In this document: one piece after another, positions 38,801 to 50,800 of the stretch
Layout of the letters: each line of letters begins with the position of its first letter
How positions within the stretch are numbered: position 1 is the first letter of the stretch
Source of the DNA: Opisthorchis felineus
Lineage: Eukaryota > Platyhelminthes > Trematoda > Opisthorchiida > Opisthorchiidae
Assembly: GCA_004794785.1 (NCBI GenBank)
Contig: SJOL01007345.1
Location: 307,582-371,581 of the forward strand
Direction: 5' to 3'
Length of the DNA stretch: 64,000 nt
Position numbers and translations under genes: made by a program
Notes under the pieces: generated by a model
The model's database searches: none
What the model was told of the DNA's origin: nothing
What the model saw: the letters and a program-made list of their open reading frames with translations, nothing else

Positions 38801-41800
38801 TGACAGTAGCAAAATACGGTGTTCTACGCTAGTACTGCTGCCAATAATGGTAGTGAGCTACCACTGGGTGAGAGTCTGAAACTCCTATTACAGAAATGAC
38901 GCCAAAAAATGCATGCAGATAGACCACCGTTGGGCGCGGACTGCACGTTCTTGCTAGGAGTCGAACAAATCTAGTCACGACCATATTTGATTAGACTACT
39001 GAAGATCTTAGACACTGACATGATGGGCAAACATGCACTATTAAATTAATGATTGTATAGCATGCCAAAGCGTATCCATTATATGTTTCATTTGATTACG
39101 CATCGTGCTGCCCAGTTAAACCATCCCATTACATATCGTAATGAGATACTGGATAACGTAACGTTTACCTATTCGTGTTTCTGGGCATAAAAACAATAGT
39201 AATTGATCCTCCAAGTAACCCTACGGGTATAGTTGTGATACCTACATTGGCTCCGTTATTTAACTGCGGTTCCAGGTTGTCTCCCATGGGCACGAGCTAG
39301 AGCTCGAAATAGCTCGGTGGTCGGGGCGAGAACTTACTGTCCAGAAGGACTGTGGCTAGAACCCGACCCCAGCACTTTGACTGCTCTTGCCTAGGTTCGT
39401 GCAACCTGTCTGTATCTCAGCCCTTGTGGCTTGGCAGCTAGGCAATGAACGAATATCAATTAATTATAATGAGCACGAAATGATGCGTGGTCATTGACTT
39501 ACAATCTACGACAGACAGGCAGTGGATGCAGCCAGTGTCAACCAGCAGCAATTTGAACATTTGTACGGAGGATCGAGTAATACGGCTTTTACGATCGCTA
39601 ACGCACCTGACCACATTTAGCATGAGACATTATTGCAGCCGTATGACTTTAAAAGTCAGAGCGCGTTGAATGATAAGAACGAGAGTGCATAATAACCCGG
39701 GTTGGAGCGACCGATTGAACTTTGGTGTGTTCCAGTGCCTGTAATTTGAAACTACAAGTTGGCAAGATTGCGGACAATCTTTATGTCACTACAGGAACTT
39801 GCGGCCTACTTTCTATACATGCCAATAAACGTCCTATCAACAACTCTTGGCGAATAATTATATATACTTGCTTTCGACAACTCCACTGTAAAAAGGAACC
39901 CCTCCAGACAGAATAGCTACATTCTATTGCGAAATCCAAAGCAGAGTTCGTGAAACTAGCCTTAGGTTATTGGCGCTCAGTAAAAATTAACGGAAGTATG
40001 CTTACTCAGTATGCAGACGTGTAGCAGCACACGTGTGCAAATAACACGGGTGTTACAACAAGACGTCTCGATGTACGAGCGTGTGCGTGAATCCTCAGAT
40101 TCATCTATAATGCTCCAAAATAGAGATAAGCGAGCCCACTCCAGCACAGTGGTTAGAGCGAGAATTTACTGACCGGAAGGTCCGTGGTTCGAACCCGACC
40201 TCTGCCTCTCGATTTCACCTGTGTAGGCTTGGGCAACCTGACAGTATCCCAGCCCTCGTGCTTCCTTTGGGTGGCATGACACCGAAAGGATGTCATAGCT
40301 GAATGATTATTTTTCTCGCAACCGTGGATAACGACCTTGTTCGACCCCAACCAGAAAACTATTCATCATGGGCAGCTCTTACTGTTGTCATCAAAAAAGC
40401 AAATGGCACGGTGCGCATATGTGCTGACTATTCCACTGGATTAAACGCCGTGTTAGACTCCCGTCAATATCCATTACTGGCACAGTAAGATTGATTCTCC
40501 TAAATTCACTTGGGTAATCTGAGGAAAACAAAAAGTTCAACTGTGACACTCCCTTGGTGCGTGCAACCTGAAGAATGCACAAGGGCTGAGGTACTGCCAG
40601 GGCGATCAACATGCCAAGGGTTTGACTGCATTTTCAGTCACTACTGACTACGCTTAGTTAACCTGGTAGTATATTGCCCGGGGGCCAGCGGCTCCTAATA
40701 ACCGAACATCACGTCAATTGGACGGGTGTGTCGCGTGCGGGCTACGGACTAAACGAAAGCATGCCTTGATTGGTCAATCTGGATTGAGCATCTATAATTT
40801 GACGCTTCTCGCCCCCCTCACGAAGATTCTAGGGCGACATTGTGGAACATTCTGTGACCACCCAATAAATATGGTTAATAATCTTCCTTTGTCTCCATAA
40901 AGGGTTGTCTGAAGCTACCGTGCCTTTTGATATACCGTAGTGGGCGGAGCAGGAAGCAATAGAACGACAGAGTTGTTACCAGCAAGTCACAACATATATC
41001 CAACTTCGTGTGCCCAATGAGTTTGGGTAGTCTAACTCAACAAACCACTCCAGATACGGTTGTGTAGCTCTACAGACCCACAATTTCGGTAACCCTGAGT
41101 CTGTCTGAACAATGCTCCGGTACTTGGCTTTTCCTAACAAACGTCTGTGAATATGTGCATTTCCAACGGGAGTTCCAGCGTTCGCCCCACTATTTCATCA
41201 ATGACGAAGTTGAACAAGAATGGAGAGAGTGGACACCCTTGTCGGACACCACTTTTTGTAGGGAAGCTTTTCGAGAGCTCACCACACACTCACACGCCCA
41301 GATGTAAGTGAATATAGGGATCGGATTATGTTCATAAACTTCTGGGGCATACCCTGTTGAGCAAGTGTAGTTAACAGCACTGACCGATCGACAGAATCGA
41401 ACGCACCCTTGAAGTCAAGGAATACCAAGATTGTGGGTCGTCTGTACATATGGCGTTGCTCTAACACCTGACGGAGTGTGAAGATGTGGTCAACGCAGCC
41501 TCTACCCGGTCGAAATCCCGCTTGATTCTCACGAGTCAAGGTTTCGCGTGCCACCGTAAGACGACGAAGAATCAGTGACGCCAGAAGTCTTGTCACAACA
41601 GGAGTCAAACTAACACCTCTGTGGTTGCTACATTCACTGCGAGTACCCTTTTTGAAAATGGGCACTACTATCGATTCACCCCAGTTGTCTGGGACGGTCT
41701 CTTTCTCCCAGATAGACCCAAATAGGCTAGACAGGCACTGGCTGAGAAGTCCACCGCCATCCTTGAAAAGAGCAGGTGGAAGGTCGTCAGGACCAGCAGC

Positions 41801-44800
41801 ACGATGACGCTTGAGTAGAGAAATACACTCGGAAACTTCCGAGGCTGAAGGCGGCTCCAGATTCACGGTCCACCTTTCTGTTGAAGGCCAGGATTCTAGA
41901 TTGGAGGTAGCAGGTGGCCAACTGAATTGCTGCTCGAAGTACTGTGCCCAGCGATCCAAACGTTCTGCTTTGCTGCATATCAGGGAGCCATTTTGGTCCC
42001 TGATTGTTTCGCTGACAAGAGGTTTCCGAGGACCAGTCGAACGAATCAAGTGGAACAGCTTGCGGACATTACCAGCATTCTTTGCCTCTTGCATTTCTTC
42101 GGCCTTTCGGGTCCACCAAGCTTCTCGGTCTGCACGGATACTCAGTTTCACCTGGCGTCGGATGATGCGTCGGGTGGAGTTGTGATTGCGGCCAGGAGGG
42201 AACCTAGAACCAAAGCTCAGCATACATAAAATCTCATGGCACCGACAGGTGGCATGCAGCCATTTTATTATTTGAGGGTGTCTTTAAACCGACTGAAAAG
42301 AACTGTGATCAGCGAAAGAGAAAGCGCATGGGGATTTAACACTTGAAAAACAACCATCAAGTCGATTTTAGCCCAACTCAGCAGAAATTCTGTGAAAAGT
42401 TTTGCATAGTACCGCTTTTTAAAACTGACTCGATACAACAAACAAATCGGTTCAATCGAGCAGTCTCGTTATTTTCAAATTAAGTAGGAACCCTTTAAAA
42501 GTTACCCTATATCCAGTGTAGATTGCATGAAAATGGGAAACGACAACGTGCTGTACAAACCAACGAACATACCTGTGCTGAATGCGAATAGAAAGAATGC
42601 AGAAAGACGTGCGCTGAGCGATTCCGTCGAATGAGGTGTGAAGTAGATGTAGAGACTTGAACCGAGGGTCGTAATGAATGACAATACCATCAACATCGTG
42701 GTCATCGACTAGAAGAAAAAAGAATAGGTAAGACGAAAAACTGGGGTTTAAGGTGTAGTTTTGGTAACGATAAAAAACTTCGTAACTTAGCCGAAAATAT
42801 AACCAGATTAATCGCCAAATATGCAGAACGAACAATGCGAAGCGGTTTAAAAAAGCAATCAGTAGTAAAGAAACAAAAAAGTAACTTGATCCTTTAACGA
42901 TTTAGTGATCAATCATACTATAGTCTATTTTTATCATATCGACATTCGTTATAACGGTAGTTCGGTCAACCGGTGCCTACGGGTTCTTGCAAGGACATTC
43001 GCCGTTCCAAACTCACATATACAGTCCTTTCGTCATTGCACAACAGGTGTCGGTCAAACCATCGTTCCTAGAAGATACACTCAGCCGGTGTCGGTCGTAT
43101 CATGACCAGAGAGGTATGAGTGAAGAACCTTCTGTTCGAAACATTAGCAGTTTAACCCAAACGAAGAGATCTCATCGTGAATTTTGATGACGAAATCATC
43201 GAGTGCATGGAACACTCGTACACTGCCAAATCGGACGCACGTAGAAGTCCCATGTACGATCCAATTTTCCTCTCACTCAGTCAGATAATATCGATAAAAC
43301 GGAGGGAGCGACATCGGTCAACCACCATATCGTTGTCTCCAGCCAAGCACAAGGTGGAACACGTGGATTCCATCCTGGAAGAACACTAATGACACCTGAA
43401 CATCTCGTAACCTCTTACACTCCCATCTGCCATATGAAATTCTGTCCACCTCTAGGTCTTCGCCACTCCGGATAAGGCACGGAAAACAGCGCTCGTCCTG
43501 GCAGACAGTAACTCGGCGTGTGCAACGAATTGCTCAGCCACAGCTTAAAATGCGAGATAAATTGAGTGAAGTACTACCTGTTTGACCCAAAACCTGTATT
43601 CTGGTTACCTCACTGCGAATTCGTTGGTTCCAGCCGACTCTAGCCATAGTTCCAAGACATCAGTGGTTAAAGACCTGGACACGTCTCAGATCTTAAATAG
43701 TACCAGTGTAACGGCGGATACTGCTGATGAGTCATGTGAGCAGTACGTGGTTTTCTCGTAACTCTGCGTAGCGTCTAATGGAAGGTGAGTTTTATTACGG
43801 AACTTGTGGAACTGCTTTGCAGCGTTCGTTTACAATTGCGCGATGGTTAATGAATATCCACGAGAGTTCAAGAAGATGGGTGAAAATGTTCAGTTTTTGA
43901 AAACTATGAGCATATGACACGTGTACTTTCCTGTCCAATAGTTTGTAACTGTTTGGTTGTTGTTTGGCAATAAACGACTTCCCGGCGAAGGGCTTTCCTC
44001 CTTACGTTTGATGCCGTTACCAGGATTTGGATGAAGATCCCGTGGATGCAACCTTTTGAGGATGGGGATTTGCGGACCCTCCTGGAGGATTTCGAGAATG
44101 TTGCGGAAGCTGCTGGACTGGAGTCCGACCAGGGTAAGTTGGCGGCACTGAAGACCCTCCTCTGAGGCCGGACGAAGGCGGTCCTGGATGCGGCCAGAAG
44201 GGGCCCTCGGGAGGTGAACTGGGCCGCCGCGAAGGAATCTCTGGCAGCGGAGTTCGACACACCGGTCGCCCACCAGGCGGCTGTGAGGCAATTCAAGACA
44301 GCCAAGACGGGACCTGGATGCGCTCCGACCGTGTTCTTCGCCAGCCTGCAGCAGTCGTTGGATCAGGTTTTGCCGGGACTGGACGGAGTGTTGCAGCAGC
44401 AATTGCTGTCTGACCAGTTCATCGGTGTGCAGCCTGCGCTTCGTGCCCAGTTGCGGTTGGCAAGAGCAACTGGCCAGCTGGTGCATCTGGCACGGGAATT
44501 GGCCGAGGCACAACTGGCCACGTTGCAGTCGCAGAAGAGGAATGACTCAACAGTGGAGGACCTAAAGAACAAAGCGGACCAACTCGCCGGCCAGCTTGCG
44601 GCCATCAAGACGGAATCGTGGAGGCACGCTCGAACGAGCCGATGATACAGATGTGGCATGCATGGCCACTGGCATAATCAACCACTTGTAAATAATAAAA
44701 CTTCGAATTACTCCTCATTTCCCGGTTGGGTCGCGATTAGTGCAGTGACACAGGCTGCGATACAAGCCGTTATCGAGATAGACGGGAAGAGGGAGCTGTG

Positions 44801-47800
44801 CCTCATTGATACAGGAGCAGGGGTATCGCTGAGACAGAGAGGGAACGAAGCTGTATGCAAACCATGCGCGCTAGCCGTGAAAGCCGTGGGTGGATACCGG
44901 CTGAAAATTGACGGATTGTCGATGCTCTCAATGCGCCTAGGCGACAGGTCCATGCAGCACGAGTTCCTCATCAGCCCAGACATAGAGCAGACAATCTTGG
45001 GAGCAGATTTTCTCAAGAGCGCAGAATCCGTGGTGGACCTAAATCGGGGAAAACTGGTGATAAAGTATGGTGCAGTCAAGCTTGAAGGTTACCCAAGGAC
45101 TGCTGTGAGCAAGCTGCATGTCCGAAAGCTTCCGTCTTGTAACGTGCCGTCAGTACAGTCCGTGGTCGAGGAGTACTCCGAACTATTCACAGACGATGAA
45201 GATCCGTTTGGATTCTGCCCATGGGTTGAACACGAAATTCCCCTCTCGTTCAAGTGCTTTCGACCTTACGGCCACCGTCCGCTGCCGCTCCATCTACGGA
45301 AAAAGGTCAATAAACAGATTCAGATGTTGAAAAATGGCACAACCGAGGAAACCAACAGTGCGTACAACTCCCCGGTTGTGCTTGCAAAGAAGACGAACGG
45401 AAAATACCGTTTTTGCGTGGATTTCCGGCGTTCGAATGAACTGACCGTAAATCGGGTCGTAGCTGTCCCTTCGGTTGAGGAGATTTTCGATTCCCTCCAG
45501 CATCCCTGATATTTCACGGCGTTCGACTTGCGTTCCGGATACTGGCAACTATCTATCAAGGCGGAGGACCGGGAGAAAACGGCATTCACGGTTGGGGACA
45601 CCCAATATCAATTTAGACGGATGCCGTTTGGTTTGTCTGGGGCACCATTCACATTCCCGTGCTTGATGCTTCGTTTAACGAAGAGACTACAAAATGTTGC
45701 CGTGTACGGAGACGATATCGTTGTGTACAGGTATTCGGAACCAGATCATGCAGTTCACGCGAAGGCCGTATTGAAGCGTATCCGGGAGGCTGGATTGCGG
45801 ATAAATGAAGCCAAGACACAGCTCGCTCGGAGTTTAGTGACACTGCTGGGGCATAAAGTGGGTCACGGAGAGGTTAGCCCACTGCCAGAAAAACTGGCAA
45901 AGATCGAGGACTGTGCTGTTCCCAATTCAAAGCGATCCCTACGGCAGTTTCTTGGACGAGTAGCATACTACAGCAGGTTTGTCAAGGATTTCAACACGAT
46001 TGCTGCTCCACTGTATGAGTTGCTCGGGCAAAATCAGAAGTCCGGATGGACAAGGGAAGCACGAGGCTTTCGAAGGAGTCAAAGCGCGGATGCTCGATCA
46101 GCAGCTGACCCTCAAACTGCCCAGGGTCGGGGAGATGTTAACCGTTGCAACGGACGCTAGTGACAGCGATATCGGTGCAGTCCTAAAGCAGATGAACGGA
46201 GTCATCGGAGTATGCCAGTCGTGTCCTGACTAAGGTTGAGCAGAAGTACTCAACTATTGACAAAGAATGTTTAGCGATCGTCTGGGCCCTGGATAAGTGG
46301 AGACCATACTTGCTGGGACAAAGATTTAATGTGGAAACCGATCACAAACCCCTCGAGTGGATCAGGACCACCAGAGACCCTCGCAGAAAGCTCGCGCGCT
46401 GGGCACTTCGGTTACAAGAGTACGACTTCACGATCCGGCACGTGCCAGGGAAGGAGAACCACCTGGCTGATTGGCTGTAAAGACCAGAGGCTGGAGATGA
46501 GGCCCCAAGGATCATGATTCGTGCCAATGACCTCGTCCTCTAACTGGATCCCGGAAGGTTGGTGCAACTCCAACGGCAGGATCCTGCGCTACGGAAGGTT
46601 GCAGCCGCCTTGTTGAATGGAAGGAGTATTGAGAACAGAGAGGGAGACAGAATTGGAAACGTTCCAGAGTCACTTCGATAGGCTGAGTCTGAGTGAAGCC
46701 GGCATGATTTCCTGGAACGTCACCGATTCTGATGTTGTGCTGCCCGTGATACCTCGCGTCTTGAGACGGAAGCTGGTCGTCGAATGCCACGAAATGGCAT
46801 ACACAGGGTGCACCAAGACGTAAGACTTACTTCGGAAGAGCCTGATCTTGCCGACCGGTTCGCTTGCATTGGTGGCTGCGTAGGTTGTGATTGTACCGTG
46901 ACAGAAGCCAATGCACGCACCACCAAGGCGCGAGCAGTATTTGTTTGCATTGCTAACAGAAACGAGCTTCACTGAAGCTAAAGAGCCGTATAAAGGGACT
47001 TTGAGAGTTGTCTTAATCTATGGTTGCGAAAATTGGTCATCGGACGGATTCAGACGTTCGATGATGGGTGTCTTCGTGGTATAACAGAGCTGGCTGTGAC
47101 GCACTCGCAGTGAAACGTTGCGCAAGCGAGTACCTGGTCATGAACCACAACCACTAGAACAACAAGTGAAACTCAGTTGTTTACGATGTTTGGAGCATGT
47201 ACTAAAATACCCAACTACTCCTTACTAAAGAAAGCCTTGTTCAACTTTGAACATCTGTTGGATAGATAATGGATACTGACGCTGAAAAGGAAAAACATAT
47301 CCAAAAAGAACTACAGTGGCCTTCCTAATCATGGGAGCAAAGCCACAGGATAAGAAGTCAGCTAATCATACTCTGATCTCACATAAGTTTTCGGTCAAGA
47401 TGGCAGTAACACGGTTCCTTCCAAGCAGAGTATAGGGATAAGCCAGGTAGGTGCTGTTTCCCCAGATACATCTGCGGAGATAGCTGACGACTGTGGCTTT
47501 CAGGGATTGCATATCAACCAGAACATAGCCTAATGGGTGAAGTGCATGGTTACGGCCTGTACTTGAGTAACATTTGAAGCTCACGACCTTTACACGGAAG
47601 TAATATGGTTAACTTGAGTATGCAGACACCATATAAACGCCGTCCGAGTGAACAGACAAGGAAAACAACATGGAGATTGCACAATGAAAAGTAGACCAGA
47701 GCCGAACCATATGCACAAGAAAGCAAGCTAAGTATACTTTATGGAGGCTGAGGTTTCCAGAACCTAAGTTGGAGGAAGTCCATCTGCTCATGAGGCAACT

Positions 47801-50800
47801 GGAACAACAGAATGACAGTAGTTGCGTGGAATCAGGAAGGGGATATGATGCTTCGAGTTAGTGATGAGTGCCGGCATGTATCCTTGGATGGGTAAAAGCA
47901 AGCATACTGCGCGTCACCAAACCGTACTTAAAAGAGGGGCAAACGGAAGATGAAAAAAGCTTACCTCGTGTGTGCCGAGAAACATGGATATGGACCCATC
48001 TACACACCGCAAAGGCCCACAGAATGGGTGTATGGAAAGAAGACTAGTAGGGAAGGCTACCTCGTCCACTACTCAACCAGTTCCAGGGGTGTGAAGATAC
48101 CGAACTTCAGAGTGCAAAGGAAAGTGTCGTAGGCGCATTCGTGAAGAAAAGTGGTATAGTTTCCGATTAGCCCAGTTGGTGTGTCGAAGTTTCGTTCTCA
48201 GCATAAAATAACCCCGAACGGGGAGCCAGATATGAAGCGCACAGGAGCTGGGTCACGCCTAATGGGTAAAGTTAATGTACGTAGTGGGAATGAAAACAAC
48301 CGTGGTGAGACGTCGGTGGAACCTAAACCCCAATGACGCCTTTTACAGACTTCGAGCTACAAACCAGTGTATAGGAATCTACACGCGGACGATTGTCCCG
48401 TAAACCGGTTATAGTAGAAGGTTTTCGACACACTACAACTAGACCTGGCTAGCAGGGGCATTCACATCAGTCATATCGCCATGTATATTTCTTGGTCCGC
48501 ACCCTGCATATACTGCGTGAGACCATATCCTAAATAAATAAACCGATAGAGTAAAAAGGTGGATTGGTTCTTTAGGCTGTACGCTCATTCATGCCACAGC
48601 AACAGACTGGAGATGATAATGAACTTCATCCCCCTTAAACCACATGAACAAACTGTACACAGCGGCTCACGATAGATCTGCTGGCTTACTCAGAAACCTG
48701 GGGCATATTCTCAGCAAATGAAGGGATTCTGGGACTAGATCACCATCAACATTGCCAGCTGTAAGAGCCACGTACTTGTTGTACAGTGGTTGCAGCTGCC
48801 ACAGTTTCGTTCACCGATGATTTGGGGAGGGTAGGTAGCTGCGCATTGAAGGCGGGAGCTGATAAATTGGTGCGTAAATACAGCACTGTCAGTGGACTGT
48901 CAAGTGGGGGAATTGGGAAGGAAGCTATGCAGTGAAGGCAATAGCTTGGATGCACGAACGCCATTGAGGGCGCGACTGGGCCATATCTGACAGTGTCTTT
49001 AACCGTTGATGTGGCCCGTCTTGGGGTCCCCATCCAGGAAGACGGGAATGATCAGTGCAGCTGAGTTTGCTGGTAATGGCTTTTATACTTCGCTGCCAGG
49101 TCATTGTTTGACCGCCTCTGGCTCATTTCCACCCTTCACGTGGTTGTGCGAAAAGAACCCTACGAGGAATTCGGTCGACTGGCATACGGAGCACGTGGGC
49201 AAGCCAGCGCAACCTGTGGAGAGTGATCAGTTCATCTATCGTGGGCGAGCTAGTTCTCCTGAAAACTATCCGATGAACTCCAGCATTACTGACCCGGTGT
49301 TTCCATCAGACTCGGGCAATGCTCTGAAGACATCGATGGTCAAACACTGAAGGTCTTTTGATGTCCTCGGCGCGCAACGGCCAGGTTTCTGATCCATATA
49401 GTAATACGCAGCGCACCGCAGCATTGTAAACTCGACCCTTGACGGACAAACCGCTATCACACCTACGCCACAGGTGACACAGGTTCACGAAACCTGCTCT
49501 GGCCTTCCCAATCCGGACGGAAATATCATCTTTCGCGAGACCACTGGGACTGATACAGCTGCCAAGGTAGACAAACTTGTCTACTACCTCAATCGATTCA
49601 TCCGCAAGCATGAGGTTAGGTTCCGAGCCCACCCAGTCTTCCAGTAGCACTTTACACTTTGCAGGTGTGAAGCGCATGCCAAACTATGAGGCGGAGTTAT
49701 TTAGACTATTTAATATTGTTTGCATTACCACGGGGTCAGATCCAATAAGAGCTATGTCGTCTGCGTACTCGATGTCTGTGAGCGGACGCCCAGGGAGCAC
49801 TTCGACCCCACAAGCATTAGAGGCTGCTAGTGAGTCCTCCATGATCGTATCAATGACGAAGTTGAAGGGGAAAGGTGAAAGAGGACAGCCCTGTCTGACA
49901 CCACGTGATGTGGTGAACTCAGGCGAGAGCTTCCCGTAGACCTTCACACGGCCGCGAGAGTTGGCGTACAGCGCCTTAAGGAGGGTCAAGAATTTATGGG
50001 GGACACCTTTGCTCCACAGGCACTGCCATATTGCCTGACGGTCCACAGAGTCAAATGCAGCTTTCATATCGAGAAACACAACCATTGTTGGTTGCTGGAA
50101 GCAGTGTCGCTGTTCCAGAATTTGTCGGAGGGTGAAGATGTGATCGATGCATCCTCTTGCAGGACGGAACCCAGCTTGGTTTTCACGGGTCTGTCTCTCC
50201 TTGTGTTCAGTCAACCTTCGAAGGATAAGACCAGAGAGGACTTTCGATGCCACAGCTACCAGGCTGATGCCACGTTGGTTTTCACAAAGCGTTCGCGTAC
50301 CCTTTTTGAAGATAGGGATAACGGTCGACATGCCTCATTCTGCAAGCACCTTCTCTTCGTTCCACATAGCACAAATAAGCTTTGTCAGATGGTTCACCAA
50401 GGATTCCCCGCCTTCTTTGAAGAGGGCTGGATAGAGACCGTCCGGTCCTGGTGCCTTCTCACGTTTTAGCACGGTTATTTCGTACCTTATTTCTTCTTCC
50501 GATGGGCGATCAAGGTTTACATTCCATTCGCCTGTATGCACTATCTCTACAGGCTGTGCTGCAGGAGGCCAGCTGAACTGTTCTTCGTAGTGTTTGGCCC
50601 ATCTTTCCAGTCGACGTTTTTGCGAGTGAATTAATGAGCCATCCTTTTCACTTATCGTTTCGCTGACCGTTGCTTTCCTAGGGCCAGTCGATCGTATCAG
50701 TTGATATAGGATACGGCTGTTTCCCGTAGCAAAAGCCTCCTCCATCTCCCGAGCTTCCGATGTCTACCATAGCTCCCGGTCTTTCCTTAGACTCTTCACT

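Larger units (their letters stand above)
44031..46940 (+). mobile_element. Ty3/gypsy LTR retrotransposon, gag to integrase zinc finger
   Basis: It is a plus-strand element inside the 12.5-kb BI-1 intron, antisense to the gene. The order is gag - CCHC knuckle - protease - RT - RNase H - integrase HHCC-like segment. The integrase core and 3' LTR are absent. From 44,031 to about 46,050 a single frame runs through gag, protease and RT, interrupted only by three TGA codons (44,163; 44,643; 45,507). Frameshifts follow near 46,050 and 46,205. It is better preserved than the copy at 27 kb and belongs to a different lineage, since its RT motifs differ. Confidence 0.9.

Noticed and set aside
38760..38805. 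CGAAACGTCGGGAAGCG string, reminiscent of Penelope-like 3' regions
   Set aside because: Too short and no coding similarity nearby.
41811..42185. Plus-strand frames over the RTE RT
   Set aside because: Antisense shadows of the minus-strand LINE coding region.
43725..43760. CTGATGAG string, possible hammerhead ribozyme core
   Set aside because: No GAAA partner and no flanking stems could be found.
43890..44513. 207-codon minus frame over gypsy gag
   Set aside because: Antisense shadow; the plus-strand frame holds the recognisable gag-pol motifs.
44031..47000. Complete LTR pair for the gypsy element
   Set aside because: I searched both flanks by eye for direct repeats and found none; the 3' part of the element is missing.
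49996..50469. 157-codon plus frame
   Set aside because: Antisense shadow of the RTE reverse transcriptase.
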